Shown here: positions 31,193 through 44,478 of the stretch, in pieces
How positions within the stretch are numbered: the stretch's first letter is position 1
How the letters are laid out: every line of letters begins with the position of its first letter
Assembly (NCBI RefSeq): GCF_002850605.1
Contig: NZ_NXGB01000009.1
Span: forward strand, 37,359 to 101,358
DNA length: 64,000 bases
Source of the DNA: Pasteurella oralis
GTDB lineage: Bacteria; Pseudomonadota; Gammaproteobacteria; Enterobacterales; Pasteurellaceae
Reading direction: 5' to 3'
Translations under genes and position numbers: made by a program
Notes under the pieces: model-generated
Databases searched by the model: none
Told to the model about the DNA's origin: nothing
The model's input: only the letters and a program-made list of their open reading frames with translations

Positions 31193-31306
31193 TTAACCTT
31201 GACGTTGTTTATGTTTAGGGTCGCTACAAAGGACACGAACAACACCTTCACGTTTAACAATTTTACAGTTACGACATAATTTCTTAACGGAAGCACGAAC
31301 TTTCAT
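31193..31306 (-). CDS. rpmJ: 50S ribosomal protein L36
   Basis: A 37-residue gene, starting ATG at 31304-31306. The protein begins [11 protein letters not shown] and has the zinc-binding set Cys11, Cys14, Cys27 and His32 (the C+ form). It is the last gene of the spc operon, 28 bases after secY, as in E. coli. Confidence 0.97.
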   Translation of the reverse strand: MKVRASVKKLCRNCKIVKREGVVRVLCSDPKHKQRQG

Positions 31307-31334
31307 TGCTTATCCCTTTTATTTAATGGACAAA

Positions 31335-32660
31335 TTATTGTCCGAAACCTTTAAGGTTTGCTTTCTTCAACGCAGATTCATATTTAGTTGACATTAAATG
31401 ACTTTGAACCTGAGCGATGAAATCCATAATCACCACTACAACAATCAGTAAAGAAGTACCACCAAAATAAAACTGTACATTCCAAGCTGATGTCATAACG
31501 TAAGGAACTAAACACACAAATGTGATATATAGACCGCCAATTAATGTTAAGCGTGTCATAATTTTATCAATATAACGTGATGTTTGTTCACCTGGTCTAA
31601 TTCCTGGTATAAATGCACCAGATTTTTTCAAATTATCCGCTGTATCACGAGGATTATATTGCATTGCAGTATAGAAAAAACTAAAGAAGATAATTGCTAC
31701 AGCATAAACAAGCAAATATAAAGGCTGACCAGGATGTAGTAACATAGATAATTTAGTTAACCACTCCAAGCTAGAACCTTCACCCAACCATTGCACTAAT
31801 GTAGCAGGGAATAAAATAATACTTGATGCAAAAATTGCTGGAATTACACCTGCCATATTAACTTTTAATGGTAAGTGAGTTGAATGGCCACCAAGAATCT
31901 GACGACCTTGCTGGCGCTTAGCATATTCAACCTTAATTCTTCTTTGTCCTCTCTCAACAAAGACAACAAAATATGTAACTGCAAAGACAATAACTGCGAT
32001 CAATAAGAGAACTAATAGATGCATTTGACCTTGGCGAGTTTGCTCAATAGTTTGACCAATCGCTGATGGTAAACCTGCAACAATACCTGCAAAAATAATT
32101 AGAGAAATACCATTACCAATACCACGTTCTGTAATTTGCTCACCAAGCCACATTAAGAACATTGTTCCTGTAACAAGGCTGATTACTGCAGTAAAATAAA
32201 AACTAAAGCCTAAATTAGGTACTAGTCCAGGTAACATATTTGGAAGACCGGTTGAAATACCAACAGCCTGCAAAGTTGCAAGTACTAAAGTTGAATAACG
32301 AGTGTACTTACTAATTTTACGGCGCCCAGCTTCGCCCTCTTTTTTCAATTCTGCAAGTGCAGGATGAACCGTCGTTAATAGTTGAATGATAATCGATGCC
32401 GAAATATAAGGCATGATACCTAACGCAAAAATTGACGCACGACTCAACGCACCACCAGAGAACATGTTAAACATATCAATGATGGTGCCTTTTTGTTGTT
32501 CAATTAATTGAGCTAACACGGCCGCATCAATACCAGGAACCGGAATGAAAGAACCAATACGGAAAACGATAAGTGCACCTAACACAAATAATAATCTGCT
32601 TTTAAGTTCACCTGTACCGCTTTGAGTACTTCTACTTTGATAACCTGGTTGCTTAGCCAT
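31335..32660 (-). CDS. secY: Preprotein translocase subunit SecY
   Basis: 441 residues with ten transmembrane segments forming the protein-conducting channel with SecE and Sec[14 protein letters not shown] (residues 35-47) precedes the plug region, and [29 protein letters not shown] (in part the C5 loop that contacts SecA and ribosomes) is conserved. It lies eight bases after rplO. Confidence 0.98.
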   Translation of the reverse strand: MAKQPGYQSRSTQSGTGELKSRLLFVLGALIVFRIGSFIPVPGIDAAVLAQLIEQQKGTIIDMFNMFSGGALSRASIFALGIMPYISASIIIQLLTTVHPALAELKKEGEAGRRKISKYTRYSTLVLATLQAVGISTGLPNMLPGLVPNLGFSFYFTAVISLVTGTMFLMWLGEQITERGIGNGISLIIFAGIVAGLPSAIGQTIEQTRQGQMHLLVLLLIAVIVFAVTYFVVFVERGQRRIKVEYAKRQQGRQILGGHSTHLPLKVNMAGVIPAIFASSIILFPATLVQWLGEGSSLEWLTKLSMLLHPGQPLYLLVYAVAIIFFSFFYTAMQYNPRDTADNLKKSGAFIPGIRPGEQTSRYIDKIMTRLTLIGGLYITFVCLVPYVMTSAWNVQFYFGGTSLLIVVVVIMDFIAQVQSHLMSTKYESALKKANLKGFGQ

Positions 32661-32667
32661 TTATTTA

Positions 32668-33102
32668 TTATTCCTCAACTGAACCGCCAGCAGCTTCAAT
32701 TGCTGCTTTAGCACCTTTAGTTACACGTAAACCGCGAACAACCACAGCACCTTTTACTTCACCTGCTAAAATGACTTTAGCAAATTGAATATCTTTAGTA
32801 AGTACATTAGCTGCTTTTAAAGATTCTAAGGTAACTACGCCACCTTCAACTTTAGTTAATTCATTCAAACGAACTTCAGCTGTTACAGCTGACTTCATTG
32901 AAGTAAAACCAAATTTTGGTAAACGACGATATAAAGGCATTTGACCACCCTCGAAACCGCGACGAACACCACCGCCAGTACGAGATTTTTGACCTTTGTG
33001 ACCACGACCACCTGTTTTACCTAAACCAGAACCAATACCGCGACCTAAACGTTTAGCGCTATGCTTTGCACCTTCAGCTGGTGATAGAGTATTTAAACGC
33101 AT
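32668..33102 (-). CDS. rplO: 50S ribosomal protein L15
   Basis: 144 residues. The glycine/arginine-rich N-terminus ([21 protein letters not shown]) threads into 23S rRNA, and the C-terminal globular part has [23 protein letters not shown]. It sits four bases after rpmD. Confidence 0.98.
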   Translation of the reverse strand: MRLNTLSPAEGAKHSAKRLGRGIGSGLGKTGGRGHKGQKSRTGGGVRRGFEGGQMPLYRRLPKFGFTSMKSAVTAEVRLNELTKVEGGVVTLESLKAANVLTKDIQFAKVILAGEVKGAVVVRGLRVTKGAKAAIEAAGGSVEE

Positions 33103-33106
33103 TCTC

Positions 33107-33286
33107 TTACTCCTCCACTTTAACCATGTATGAAACTTGGTTAATCATACCACGTACCGCTGGAGTATCGATTAACTCAACAGTATGATGCATATGGCGA
33201 AGACCAAGACCACGCAGTGTAGCTTTATGCTTCGGTAAACGAGCGATAGAACTACGTACTTGAGTTACTTTAATAGTTTTAGCCAT
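33107..33286 (-). CDS. rpmD: 50S ribosomal protein L30
   Basis: 59 residues starting [20 protein letters not shown], with [12 protein letters not shown]. The open frame reaches a TTG at 33292, but the ATG at 33284-33286 gives the normal L30 start. It begins seven bases after the rpsE stop. Confidence 0.97.
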
Positions 33287-33292
33287 TATCAA

Positions 33293-33799
<507 letters not shown>

Positions 33800-33808
33800 T
33801 TACCTCTA

Positions 33809-34162
33809 TTAGAACTGTAGACCAGCTTCACGGGCAGCGTCCGCTAAAGTTTGGACACGACCATGATATTTAAAACCAGAACGATCAAAAGCAACGTCTT
33901 TGACGCCTTTCGCTAATGCTCTTTCTGCAACAACTTTACCTACTACTGCTGCTGCATCTTTATTTCCGGTATATTTCACTTGCTCACTAATTACTTTTTC
34001 AACAGTTGAAGCAGCGGCAAGAACTTCTGAACCGTTCGGTGCAATTACTTGTGCATAAATATGACGTGGAGTACGGTGAATAACTAAACGTGTTACACCT
34101 TGCTCTTTCATCATATGACGTGCACGCGTTGCACGACGGATACGAGCTGATTTCTTATCCAT
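33809..34162 (-). CDS. rplR: 50S ribosomal protein L18
   Basis: 117 residues, [20 protein letters not shown] at the start and [21 protein letters not shown] near the end. It binds 5S rRNA together with L5. Confidence 0.98.
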   Translation of the reverse strand: MDKKSARIRRATRARHMMKEQGVTRLVIHRTPRHIYAQVIAPNGSEVLAAASTVEKVISEQVKYTGNKDAAAVVGKVVAERALAKGVKDVAFDRSGFKYHGRVQTLADAAREAGLQF

Positions 34163-34175
34163 AGTGTTACCTTAA

Positions 34176-34709
34176 TTATTTTTTCTTAGCCTCTTTGATA
34201 CGTACCACTTCATCAGCGTAACGTACCCCTTTACCTTTATAAGGCTCAGGACGGCGATAAGCACGAATATCTGCAGCAACTTGGCCGATTAATTGCTTGT
34301 CTGCACCTTTCAACACAATTTCAGTTTGAGATGGACATTCCGCTGTAATACCTGCTGGTAAAACGTGCTCAATAGGGTGAGAGAAACCTAAACTTAAAGC
34401 AACTGCATTGCCTTTAATTTGTGCTCTATAACCAACACCCACCAATTGTAACTTCTTAGTGAAGCCTTCAGTAACACCGATAACCATTGCATTAACTAAT
34501 GCACGCGCAGTACCTGCCTGAGCATCAGCTCCAACGATACCTTCACGTGGAGAGAAGGTTAATTCGTTATTATCTTGTTTAACTTCAACTGCGTCATGAA
34601 TGGTACGAGATAACTCGCCATTTTTTCCTTTAACTGTTAATAGCTGACCGTCGAGTTTTACCTCAACACCGGCAGGAATACTAACAGGTGCTTTTGCAAC
34701 ACGAGACAT
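34176..34709 (-). CDS. rplF: 50S ribosomal protein L6
   Basis: 177 residues, [16 protein letters not shown] at the N-terminus and the C-terminal signature [17 protein letters not shown]. Two duplicated domains contact the factor-binding region of 23S rRNA. Confidence 0.98.
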   Translation of the reverse strand: MSRVAKAPVSIPAGVEVKLDGQLLTVKGKNGELSRTIHDAVEVKQDNNELTFSPREGIVGADAQAGTARALVNAMVIGVTEGFTKKLQLVGVGYRAQIKGNAVALSLGFSHPIEHVLPAGITAECPSQTEIVLKGADKQLIGQVAADIRAYRRPEPYKGKGVRYADEVVRIKEAKKK

Positions 34710-34724
34710 TTTCCTACCTCTCTA

Positions 34725-35117
34725 TTAAGCTACGTAACAGATAATCTCACCGCCTAAACCCGCTTGGCGAGCTGCACGGTCAGTCATCACACCTTTAGAT
34801 GTAGAAACAACTGCAACGCCTAAACCACCCATTACCTTTGGTAATTCATCTTTACGCTTATAAATACGTAGACCTGGGCGACTAACACGTTGAATACTTT
34901 CTACAACTGGTTTGCCTTGGAAATATTTTAAAGTAATTTCCAATTCTGGTTTAACACCATCTAAAACTTTAACGCTTTCGATATAACCTTCTTCAGCTAA
35001 TACATTGGCAATTGCCACTTTTAGCTTGGATGAAGGCATACTAATCGCAACTTTGTTCGCAGCCTGACCGTTACGAATACGAGTCAACATATCTGCGATT
35101 GGATCTTGCATACTCAT
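34725..35117 (-). CDS. rpsH: 30S ribosomal protein S8
   Basis: 130 residues with [17 protein letters not shown] and the C-terminal [21 protein letters not shown] central assembly protein of the 30S subunit. In E. coli it is also the spc operon repressor; the matching mRNA stretch at the start of rplE is conserved here. Confidence 0.98.
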   Translation of the reverse strand: MSMQDPIADMLTRIRNGQAANKVAISMPSSKLKVAIANVLAEEGYIESVKVLDGVKPELEITLKYFQGKPVVESIQRVSRPGLRIYKRKDELPKVMGGLGVAVVSTSKGVMTDRAARQAGLGGEIICYVA

Positions 35118-35152
35118 GTATTTTTACTCCGATTCCAAAATAAAGTGGTAAA

Positions 35153-36338
<1,186 letters not shown>

Positions 36339-36351
36339 TTGTCACTTCTCC

Positions 36352-36735
<384 letters not shown>

Positions 36736-36750
36736 CTAAAATTAATAAAA

Positions 36751-36788
36751 CCCTTTCGGGACGAGCCTATTTACCTAATGTAAATAGG
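36751..36788 (-). other. Two hairpins in the spc operon leader
   Basis: A perfect 9-base stem CCTATTTAC/GTAAATAGG (36766-36788) begins at the predicted first transcribed base. A small CCCGAAAGGG hairpin (36751-36760) follows with TTTTATT. The first could protect the 5' end; the second is too short to be a strong terminator. Confidence 0.55.
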
Positions 36789-36794
36789 ATGCGG

Positions 36795-36824
36795 ATTGTA
36801 GCACAATTCATCAAAGAAAAACAA
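36795..36824 (-). promoter_or_regulatory. spc operon promoter
   Basis: -35 TTGTTT (36819-36824), 18-base spacer, extended -10 TGCTACAAT with core TACAAT at 36795-36800. The -10 is close to consensus, as expected for a ribosomal promoter. Confidence 0.7.
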
Positions 36825-36904
36825 GATACTTTTCTCGTTTCTTGTCAGGTAAAATTTATAAAAATAGATTGCAATTTATAAGCTATTAATAGCCACCAAA
36901 CTAA

Positions 36905-36972
36905 TAAAAACTACCTTTTAAAAAATGAGACATAGTAAACAAGTAGTTTACGTAAATATGTAAGTAGTTTTG
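36905..36972. repeat. Short direct repeats between the spc promoter and the lipoprotein genes
   Basis: AAGTAGTTT occurs at 36941-36949 and 36962-36970, 21 bases apart, and a related inverted copy (AACTACCTTTT) at about 36909. Together with the spc promoter and a terminator this is all that is recognised in the 36724-37155 gap. Confidence 0.4.
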
Positions 36973-37056
36973 TATAAAATTTAGCTCAAGCTTCTTTTTT
37001 ATTCTTCGTATTCACCATTGCTTAGTTTGTTATAGTAGGATTGTAGATAGTGTAAA

Positions 37057-37065
37057 AAGTGCGGT
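37057..37065 (+). repeat. DNA uptake signal sequence
   Basis: AAGTGCGGT downstream of the lipoprotein cassette. Confidence 0.9.
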
Positions 37066-37086
37066 CGATTTTCTGTCTGTTTTGTT

Positions 37087-37120
37087 ACAAAAAAGCCAAG
37101 AAAAAAATCTTCCTGGCTTA
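37087..37120 (-). terminator. Terminator of the lipoprotein cassette
   Basis: Minus-strand stem AAGCCAGG/CTTGGCTT (one wobble) with an 11-base T-rich loop, then TTTTTTG, 35 bases after the last lipoprotein stop. Confidence 0.7.
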
Positions 37121-37155
37121 TATTTTCGATTCAGTTTAAAACAAACCACTAATTT

Positions 37156-37809
37156 CTATTTTTCTGAGCGCTCATAGGCTGGATGCTTTGGCCCAACAAG
37201 TAAACCGCCATTTTTACCTCTATAAACAAGATTGCTCATGGCTGGAGAGGCAACTTGATACCCTTTATCTTTCGTTGTATCAATGAGTTGAGTCACAGCG
37301 GCTTTAATTAAAGCAGCTAGAAGACCATCATTACTATTGCTTGCCCCTTGTGTATAAGATCCCATCCCTTCCCAAAGCGTTTGACCTGTTTTTAAATCGA
37401 CTAATTTACCCTCCAAGGAAACTGTAGTCACACTATCAATTAATTTGTAACTCGTACCATATTCATTCACATTGATATAAAAAATACTATCTGCACCAAA
37501 AATCTCATGCATTTTTTTCAATTGGGCGCTGCGAATTAAATTACCATCAGTTAATCCATTTTGTTTAAACACTTCATCAACTAAAGCAACAGGGTAAACA
37601 TAATAACCACGTTCAGCTAATGGATAGGTTGCACGAGCTAATACACTGGTATCAGCCTTTACATCCACTGAATTGTTGACAGGCATTACCATCAAAATTG
37701 ATTTTGGTTTACTCTGTTTAAACGCAGTATAATCATAAGATGCGACTTTCTCATTTGCACAACCTGTTAATAGGATAAAACTCGCAAGAAGAATTATTAA
37801 TTTTTTCAT
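37156..37809 (-). CDS. GNA1162/DUF799-like outer-membrane lipoprotein
   Basis: A 217-residue lipoprotein: signal peptide MKKLIILLASFILLTG with lipobox LLTGC and Cys17 as the lipidated residue. The body resembles GNA1162 of Neisseria (DUF799), a fold related to the N-terminal domain of TolB: SILMVMPVNNSVDVKAD, PLAERGYYVYPVALVDE and GADSIFYINVNEYGTSY. It is the third gene of a cassette, 11 bases after the DUF4810-like gene. Function is unknown; a role in an envelope export or assembly complex is an inference from the CsgG-like partner. Confidence 0.78.
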   Translation of the reverse strand: MKKLIILLASFILLTGCANEKVASYDYTAFKQSKPKSILMVMPVNNSVDVKADTSVLARATYPLAERGYYVYPVALVDEVFKQNGLTDGNLIRSAQLKKMHEIFGADSIFYINVNEYGTSYKLIDSVTTVSLEGKLVDLKTGQTLWEGMGSYTQGASNSNDGLLAALIKAAVTQLIDTTKDKGYQVASPAMSNLVYRGKNGGLLVGPKHPAYERSEK

Positions 37810-37820
37810 TTTACTTATCC

Positions 37821-38168
37821 CTATTTCTTACGTTGTAAATACTGCATAAAAGTCGCACTTTCTGGATACAAACGTTGCTCCTCTTGGAAAGCAACACTTG
37901 CATCTGCTTGTTTACCTTGCTTTAGTAAAGCTAATCCTAAATGCCCATAAACCCCTGGCGCTACAGGTTTATTCTTTTCTTTTGCTTGTGCAATAATCTG
38001 ATTTAATGCTTCTTCTTGCTTTGCAAAGTCCCCTTCCTCATTGTAATGGCTGTATACAACATCAGAATAGTTACCCCAGTAATACAAATCATGCTTTTTA
38101 GGTGAAGAACAGGCAGCTAAAAATACAGCGCTTAAAATTACAGTGACAAAATAAATCTTTTTCATCAT
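37821..38168 (-). CDS. DUF4810-like small lipoprotein with helical repeat region
   Basis: A 115-residue lipoprotein with lipobox FLAAC (Cys20). The stretch LYYWGNYSDVVYSHY is the family hallmark; GHLGLALLKQGKQADASVAFQEEQRLYPES has the look of a tetratricopeptide-like helical pair. It sits six bases after the CsgG-like gene. No activity is known; it is likely to bind one of its two lipoprotein neighbours. Confidence 0.75.
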   Translation of the reverse strand: MMKKIYFVTVILSAVFLAACSSPKKHDLYYWGNYSDVVYSHYNEEGDFAKQEEALNQIIAQAKEKNKPVAPGVYGHLGLALLKQGKQADASVAFQEEQRLYPESATFMQYLQRKK

Positions 38169-38174
38169 TATTCC

Positions 38175-38849
38175 TTAGTTAACAGGGGACCAACGACCTG
38201 CTTCAATACCATTAACCAAGTTATTTACAGCTTCACGGATCGCTAAATTAAGCACTTTGCCATTTAAAGTTGCATCATAACCGGCTGTGCCACCAAAACC
38301 GAGTACTTCACGGTTAGATAAATTATACTCTCCCGCACCTTGTACTGAATAAACTACTTCTGAAGTGACTACATTTACTACATTTAAAGTCACTTTTGCA
38401 TATGCAATTTGTTCTTTACCACGCCCTAAAATACCAAATAGCTGATGATCACCGACTGTTTTACGACCAAATTCAGTCACATCACCCGTAACTACATAAG
38501 CAGCCCCTTTTAATTTTTGTCTCTGCCCCTTAATTTTTGCTTCAGAAGCAATTTCACTCATATTAGTGCGATCTACAACAGAAAAACGTCCTGTTTGTTG
38601 TAAATGGGAAATCAAAATTGTTTTAGATTGGTTACTTAACTGATCTGGACCATCTGAAAAAACACCATTTTGGAAACTTGATTTATTATCAAATTTACCT
38701 ACTGAAATGACTGATTTTACGCCTTGATAAGTACTTGCTGTTGCAGCAGCCTGTGTTGAAGTTGGTGCAACGACACGAGAACCCTCGTTTGCACAGCCAG
38801 TAAGCCCTAACGCAGCAATACACAATGTTGTTAGTACTAATTTTTTCAT
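38175..38849 (-). CDS. CsgG/HfaB-family lipoprotein
   Basis: A 224-residue lipoprotein related to CsgG, the curli secretion pore, and to the holdfast protein HfaB. The frame is open to 38891, but AAGGAG lies five bases before the ATG at 38847-38849. Signal peptide MKKLVLTTLCIAALGLTG is followed by Cys19. VISVGKFDNKSSFQ, VVDRTNMSEIASEAKIKGQ and GAAYVVTGDVTEFGRK are CsgG-type motifs. It leads the cassette. There are no curli subunit genes nearby, so it may export or anchor something else. Confidence 0.8.
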   Translation of the reverse strand: MKKLVLTTLCIAALGLTGCANEGSRVVAPTSTQAAATASTYQGVKSVISVGKFDNKSSFQNGVFSDGPDQLSNQSKTILISHLQQTGRFSVVDRTNMSEIASEAKIKGQRQKLKGAAYVVTGDVTEFGRKTVGDHQLFGILGRGKEQIAYAKVTLNVVNVVTSEVVYSVQGAGEYNLSNREVLGFGGTAGYDATLNGKVLNLAIREAVNNLVNGIEAGRWSPVN

Positions 38850-38894
38850 AATAACTCCTTGTTGATAAAGATAAGAGTGACCGTTTATCATCGC

Positions 38895-38930
38895 ACTATA
38901 ATGAAAGCAACCTCTAGAACATCTAGTTGC
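38895..38930 (-). promoter_or_regulatory. Candidate promoter and overlapping inverted repeat of the lipoprotein cassette
   Basis: Minus-strand -10 TATAGT at 38895-38900; no good -35. A partly symmetric element, GCAAC...CTAGA-ACA-TCTAG...TTGC (38907-38930), lies where a -35 would be and could bind a regulator. Confidence 0.35.
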
Positions 38931-38935
38931 AGTAA

Positions 38936-38944
38936 AAGTGCGGT
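38936..38944 (+). repeat. DNA uptake signal sequence
   Basis: AAGTGCGGT upstream of the lipoprotein cassette. Confidence 0.9.
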
Positions 38945-39091
38945 CTAATTTTTACAACTTTTTATAAAAGCAAACACACTATTATTCCTAAGTTTTGAAT
39001 ATGAAAAAGATTATTCATTTTTTCTTAGCGCTATTTTCTGGAAACGAATTAAAATGCTAAGAATAACCTAGGTAGGCTTAGAATTTTATCT

Positions 39092-39127
39092 AAAAAAAGA
39101 CCGCACTTTTATAAGTACGGCCTTTTT
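39092..39127 (-). terminator. S10 operon terminator containing an uptake signal
   Basis: Minus-strand stem AAAAAGGCCGTACTT, loop ATAA, AAGTGCGGTCTTTTTTT. The pairing is complete with two wobbles. It starts 17 bases after the rpsQ stop and ends in seven T. The right arm holds the uptake signal (39100-39108). Confidence 0.88.
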
Positions 39128-39143
39128 CGATTAATTACAATAA

Positions 39144-39398
39144 TTAAATTACTGCTTTTTCAACAACGCGAACTAAAGTCCAAGATTTAGTTTTCGAGAT
39201 AGGGCGGCATTCACGCACTTCTACTACATCACCAACTTGAGCTTCATTGTTCTCGTCATGCACGTGTAACTTTGTTGTGCGACGGATAAACTTACCATAA
39301 AGTGGGTGTTTAACCTTGCGTTCAATTGCAACAACGAACGATTTGTCCATTTTGTCACTTACAACTTTACCTTGCACGCTACGAATTTTATCAGTCAT
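39144..39398 (-). CDS. rpsQ: 30S ribosomal protein S17
   Basis: 84 residues with [25 protein letters not shown] and [18 protein letters not shown]. It binds 16S rRNA early in assembly. It is the last gene of the S10 operon and shares one base with rpmC. In most gammaproteobacteria rplN follows directly; here a terminator and three lipoprotein genes come between. Confidence 0.98.
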   Translation of the reverse strand: MTDKIRSVQGKVVSDKMDKSFVVAIERKVKHPLYGKFIRRTTKLHVHDENNEAQVGDVVEVRECRPISKTKSWTLVRVVEKAVI

Positions 39399-39588
39399 TA
39401 CTCACCCGCCTTTTCGGTTAGTACAGTTTTTACTTGCGCAATGCTACGACGCACTTGTTTTAACTGATGGGTTTGTTGAAGCTGACCGGTGGCTGCTTGC
39501 ATACGCAATTTGAATTGCTCACCTAAAAGGTTCACTAACTCAGCATTCAGCTCTTCAACATTTTTGTTACGTAGTTCTTGAGCTTTCA

Positions 39589-39589
<1 letters not shown>
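39398..39589 (-). CDS. rpmC: 50S ribosomal protein L29
   Basis: 63 residues, [22 protein letters not shown], an antiparallel helical protein next to the exit tunnel, where trigger factor and SRP dock. It overlaps both neighbours by one base. Confidence 0.98.
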
Positions 39590-39999
<410 letters not shown>

Positions 40000-40012
40000 C
40001 TAGCGATTCTCC

Positions 40013-40720
40013 TTACTTACGACCTTTGCCGCGTGTAGCCTTTTTAGGCTTGTCAGCAGGTTGTTGTTCTGGTTGCGCGATTGCAGCCATTCCACCGAGA
40101 ATTTCACCTTTAAAGATCCATACTTTAATACCGATTACACCGTATGTAGTATGAGCCTCTGCAGTGTTATAGTCGATGTCCGCACGTAGTGTATGTAGAG
40201 GCACACGACCTTCACGATACCATTCTGAACGTGCAATTTCTGCACCACCTAAACGACCACTTACTTCAACTTTGATACCTTTAGCACCTAAACGCATTGC
40301 GTTTTGTACTGCACGTTTCATCGCACGACGGAACATGACACGGCGTTCTAATTGAGAAGCGATGCTATCTGCAACTAATTTTGCATCTAATTCAGGTTTT
40401 TTCACTTCAGCAATGTTGATTTGTGCTGGAACGCCTGCGATAGCCGCAACTGCGTTACGTAATTTTTCAACATCTTCGCCTTTTTTACCGATAACGATAC
40501 CTGGGCGAGCTGTGTGAATTGTGACACGGATGCTTTTCGCTGGACGCTCAATAGTGATGCGTGAAACGGAAGCATTCGCTAATTCTTTATTTAAGAATTT
40601 ACGTACTTTGAAATCGCCATCCAAGTTATCGGCGAAATCTTGTGTATTCGCGAACCAAGTAGAGCTCCAAGGCTTAACGATACCTAGGCGAATACCATGT
40701 GGATGTACTTTTTGACCCAT
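40013..40720 (-). CDS. rpsC: 30S ribosomal protein S3
   Basis: 235 residues with the N-terminal [20 protein letters not shown], a KH domain containing [16 protein letters not shown], and the C-terminal [13 protein letters not shown]. It lines the mRNA entry channel. Confidence 0.98.
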   Translation of the reverse strand: MGQKVHPHGIRLGIVKPWSSTWFANTQDFADNLDGDFKVRKFLNKELANASVSRITIERPAKSIRVTIHTARPGIVIGKKGEDVEKLRNAVAAIAGVPAQINIAEVKKPELDAKLVADSIASQLERRVMFRRAMKRAVQNAMRLGAKGIKVEVSGRLGGAEIARSEWYREGRVPLHTLRADIDYNTAEAHTTYGVIGIKVWIFKGEILGGMAAIAQPEQQPADKPKKATRGKGRK

Positions 40721-40737
40721 TGCTATTCCTCTACTTA

Positions 40738-41073
<336 letters not shown>

Positions 41074-41080
41074 TTACCCC

Positions 41081-41359
<279 letters not shown>

Positions 41360-41381
41360 TTATCCTCTTTATTAATTAATA

Positions 41382-42203
41382 TTATTTACCACGACGACGT
41401 ACGATGAATTTATCAGTACGTTTGTTATGGCGAGTTTTCTTACCTTTAGTTTGAACGCCCCAAGGTGTTACTGGGTGTTTACCAAAGTTACGACCTTCAC
41501 CACCACCGTGTGGGTGATCTACTGGGTTCATTGCTGTACCACGAACTGTTGGACGTACGCCTCTCCAGCGGTTAGCACCTGCTTTACCCAATACGCGAAG
41601 CATATGTTCTGAGTTACCAACTTCACCAATGGTTGCTGTACACTCAGCTAATACTTTACGCATTTCGCCTGAACGAAGACGTAATGTAACATAGTTACCT
41701 TCACGAGCGATAATTTGTACATAAGCACCAGCAGAACGCGCGATTTGACCGCCTTTACCAGGTTTTAATTCAACATTATGTACAGTTGAACCCACTGGAA
41801 TATTACGCATTGGTAATGCATTACCAACTTTAATAGGCGCATTTACACCAGCTTGGATCGTATCGCCTGCAGATAAACCTTTAGGTGCTAAGATATAACG
41901 ACGTTCACCATCTTTATAAAGCACTAAAGCAATATTTGCAGAACGGTTAGGGTCATATTCTAGACGCTCAACAACCGCTGGAATATCTAACTTGTTACGT
42001 TTGAAATCGATTAAACGGTAATGTTGTTTATGACCACCACCAATATGGCGAGTAGTAATACGTCCGAAATTATTACGTCCACCGGTTTTAGATTTAGTAT
42101 CTAAAAGTGGTGCGTAAGGTTTCCCTTTATGTAATTCAGGGTTCACGATTTTAACAACGTGACGACGACCAGCGGAGGTCGGCTTACATTTAACGATAGC
42201 CAT
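41382..42203 (-). CDS. rplB: 50S ribosomal protein L2
   Basis: 273 residues, [20 protein letters not shown] and the near-universal [16 protein letters not shown] around the histidine implicated in peptidyl transfer. A core protein of the 50S subunit. Confidence 0.98.
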   Translation of the reverse strand: MAIVKCKPTSAGRRHVVKIVNPELHKGKPYAPLLDTKSKTGGRNNFGRITTRHIGGGHKQHYRLIDFKRNKLDIPAVVERLEYDPNRSANIALVLYKDGERRYILAPKGLSAGDTIQAGVNAPIKVGNALPMRNIPVGSTVHNVELKPGKGGQIARSAGAYVQIIAREGNYVTLRLRSGEMRKVLAECTATIGEVGNSEHMLRVLGKAGANRWRGVRPTVRGTAMNPVDHPHGGGEGRNFGKHPVTPWGVQTKGKKTRHNKRTDKFIVRRRGK

Positions 42204-42222
42204 TATCTTCTACTCCTCCGAA

Positions 42223-42525
42223 TTACTCTGCACCTTCAACGAAGTCAAGTGATTGACCTTCTTGAAGAGTTACATAAGCTTTTTTCCAGTCACTGCGACG
42301 TCCCATTCTTGCACCGTGACGTTTAGTTTTACCTTTCACTACAACGGTACGAACAGAATCCACTTTCACTTCAAATAATTGCTCAACAGCATTAGCAATT
42401 TCAACTTTATTTGCATCTAAAGCCACTTTGAAAACGATAGTGTTAGACTTCTCAGCGTTATTTGTTGCTTTTTCAGAGACATGTGGTGCTTTTAACACTT
42501 TTAGCAAACGTTCTTGTTGAATCAT
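42223..42525 (-). CDS. rplW: 50S ribosomal protein L23
   Basis: 100 residues with [20 protein letters not shown]. It is the main docking site for trigger factor at the exit tunnel. It overlaps rplD by four bases, so its translation is coupled. Confidence 0.98.
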   Translation of the reverse strand: MIQQERLLKVLKAPHVSEKATNNAEKSNTIVFKVALDANKVEIANAVEQLFEVKVDSVRTVVVKGKTKRHGARMGRRSDWKKAYVTLQEGQSLDFVEGAE

Positions 42526-43124
42526 GCTAACATCTCCTCAATTTGTTTCACAGCATCAACAGTGACAACAACTTTATCGAATGCGATTAAGCTGACTGGA
42601 TCGATACCTTGCACATCACGTACATCGACTTTGTATAAGTTACGTGCGGCTAAGAATAGGTTCTCGTCTAAGTTTGCTGTGATAATTAACACATCTTCAA
42701 GTGCTAATTCTTTTAATTTTTGTACTAAAACTTTCGTTTTTGGTGCTTCTACTTCAAATTTCTCAACAACAACTAAACGATCTTGACGAACAAGTTCAGA
42801 AAGAATGCTCTTGATTGCACCGCGGTACATTTTTTTGTTCACTTTTTGGCTGTGATCTTGTGGTTTCGCTGCGAAAGTTACACCACCTGAACGCCAAATT
42901 GGTGATTTGATATCACCCGAACGCGCACGACCTGTACCTTTTTGACGCCAAGGTTTTTTACCTGAACCAGACACTTCAGCACGAGTTTTTTGTGCACGAG
43001 AGCCTTGACGAGCACCTGCTGCATAAGCAACAACAACTTGGTGAATCAATGCTTCGTTGAACTCACGTCCGAAGGTAGTTTCAGAAACAGTTAGTGCGTT
43101 TGCACCTACAACTTGTAATTCCAT
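42522..43124 (-). CDS. rplD: 50S ribosomal protein L4
   Basis: 200 residues. The extended loop ([19 protein letters not shown]) reaches the exit tunnel. In E. coli L4 also represses the S10 operon by acting on the leader RNA upstream of rpsJ; a structured leader of similar size is present here. Confidence 0.98.
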   Translation of the reverse strand: MELQVVGANALTVSETTFGREFNEALIHQVVVAYAAGARQGSRAQKTRAEVSGSGKKPWRQKGTGRARSGDIKSPIWRSGGVTFAAKPQDHSQKVNKKMYRGAIKSILSELVRQDRLVVVEKFEVEAPKTKVLVQKLKELALEDVLIITANLDENLFLAARNLYKVDVRDVQGIDPVSLIAFDKVVVTVDAVKQIEEMLA

Positions 43125-43138
43125 CTCTATCTCCTGAC

Positions 43139-43768
43139 TTATGCTTTAACTGCTGGTTTAACGATAACATCACTATTAGTTGCACCAGGAACGGCACCTT
43201 TCACTAATAGTAATTTACGCTCAGCATCAACACGAACAACTTCAAGTGATTGAACGGTTACACGCTCAGCCCCTAAGTGTCCAGCCATTTTTTTACCTTT
43301 AAACACACGACCTGGTGTTTGGTTTTGACCAATAGAACCAAGTACACGATGTGATAAAGAGTTACCGTGTGTAGCATCTTGAGTACGGAAATTCCAACGT
43401 TTTACACCGCCAGCAAAACCTTTACCTTTAGAAGTACCAGTAACATCAACTTTTTTAACATCCGCGAAGATGTCAACATTAATTTCTTGACCTAAAGTGA
43501 ATTCTTCACCTTCAGTAGTACGAAATTCCCATAAACCGCGACCAGCTTCAACACCTGCTTTCACGAAATGACCAGCTTCTGGCTTAGTTACACGACTTGC
43601 TTTTTTAGAGCCAGTGGTAACTTGAATTGCAGAATAGCCATCTGTTTCTACAGTTTTAACTTGAGTCACACGGTTGGCTTCAATTTCGATAACAGTAACT
43701 GGAATTGAAACGCCATCTTCATTGAAGATACGAGTCATACCAACTTTACGACCGACTAAACCAATCAT
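43139..43768 (-). CDS. rplC: 50S ribosomal protein L3
   Basis: 209 residues, [19 protein letters not shown], and the branched loop with [20 protein letters not shown] that approaches the peptidyl transferase centre. The glutamine within IGQNQTPG is the usual methylation site. Confidence 0.98.
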   Translation of the reverse strand: MIGLVGRKVGMTRIFNEDGVSIPVTVIEIEANRVTQVKTVETDGYSAIQVTTGSKKASRVTKPEAGHFVKAGVEAGRGLWEFRTTEGEEFTLGQEINVDIFADVKKVDVTGTSKGKGFAGGVKRWNFRTQDATHGNSLSHRVLGSIGQNQTPGRVFKGKKMAGHLGAERVTVQSLEVVRVDAERKLLLVKGAVPGATNSDVIVKPAVKA

Positions 43769-43784
43769 TGTAATAACCTCTTAA

Positions 43785-44281
<497 letters not shown>

Positions 44282-44286
44282 CGCGA

Positions 44287-44315
44287 ATTTTACTGAAATC
44301 GACCGCATTTTGCAA
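44287..44315 (-). promoter_or_regulatory. S10 operon promoter
   Basis: -35 TTGCAA (44310-44315), 17-base spacer, -10 TAAAAT (44287-44292), followed by the GC-rich GCGGGC start region typical of stringently controlled promoters. The rest of the 44097-44478 gap, up to clcA, shows nothing else clear. Confidence 0.8.
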
Positions 44316-44478
44316 GTCTTTTTCTCAATCATAATGAAGAAAATCCACTTTAAATAGTTTGCAAAGAATATTTTACCCTCATACATCGATGACATGCGCT
44401 TATGTTTAAAGTCTATTCAGTTACGCATGATTTCAAGTTATAATTTGTACTTCCTTTCCTTATTTCACCACATTAACT

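Noticed and set aside
44302..44310. ACCGCATTT near the S10 promoter as an uptake signal
   Set aside because: One base differs from the core (T for C), and it lies in the promoter spacer; counted as a degenerate copy only.
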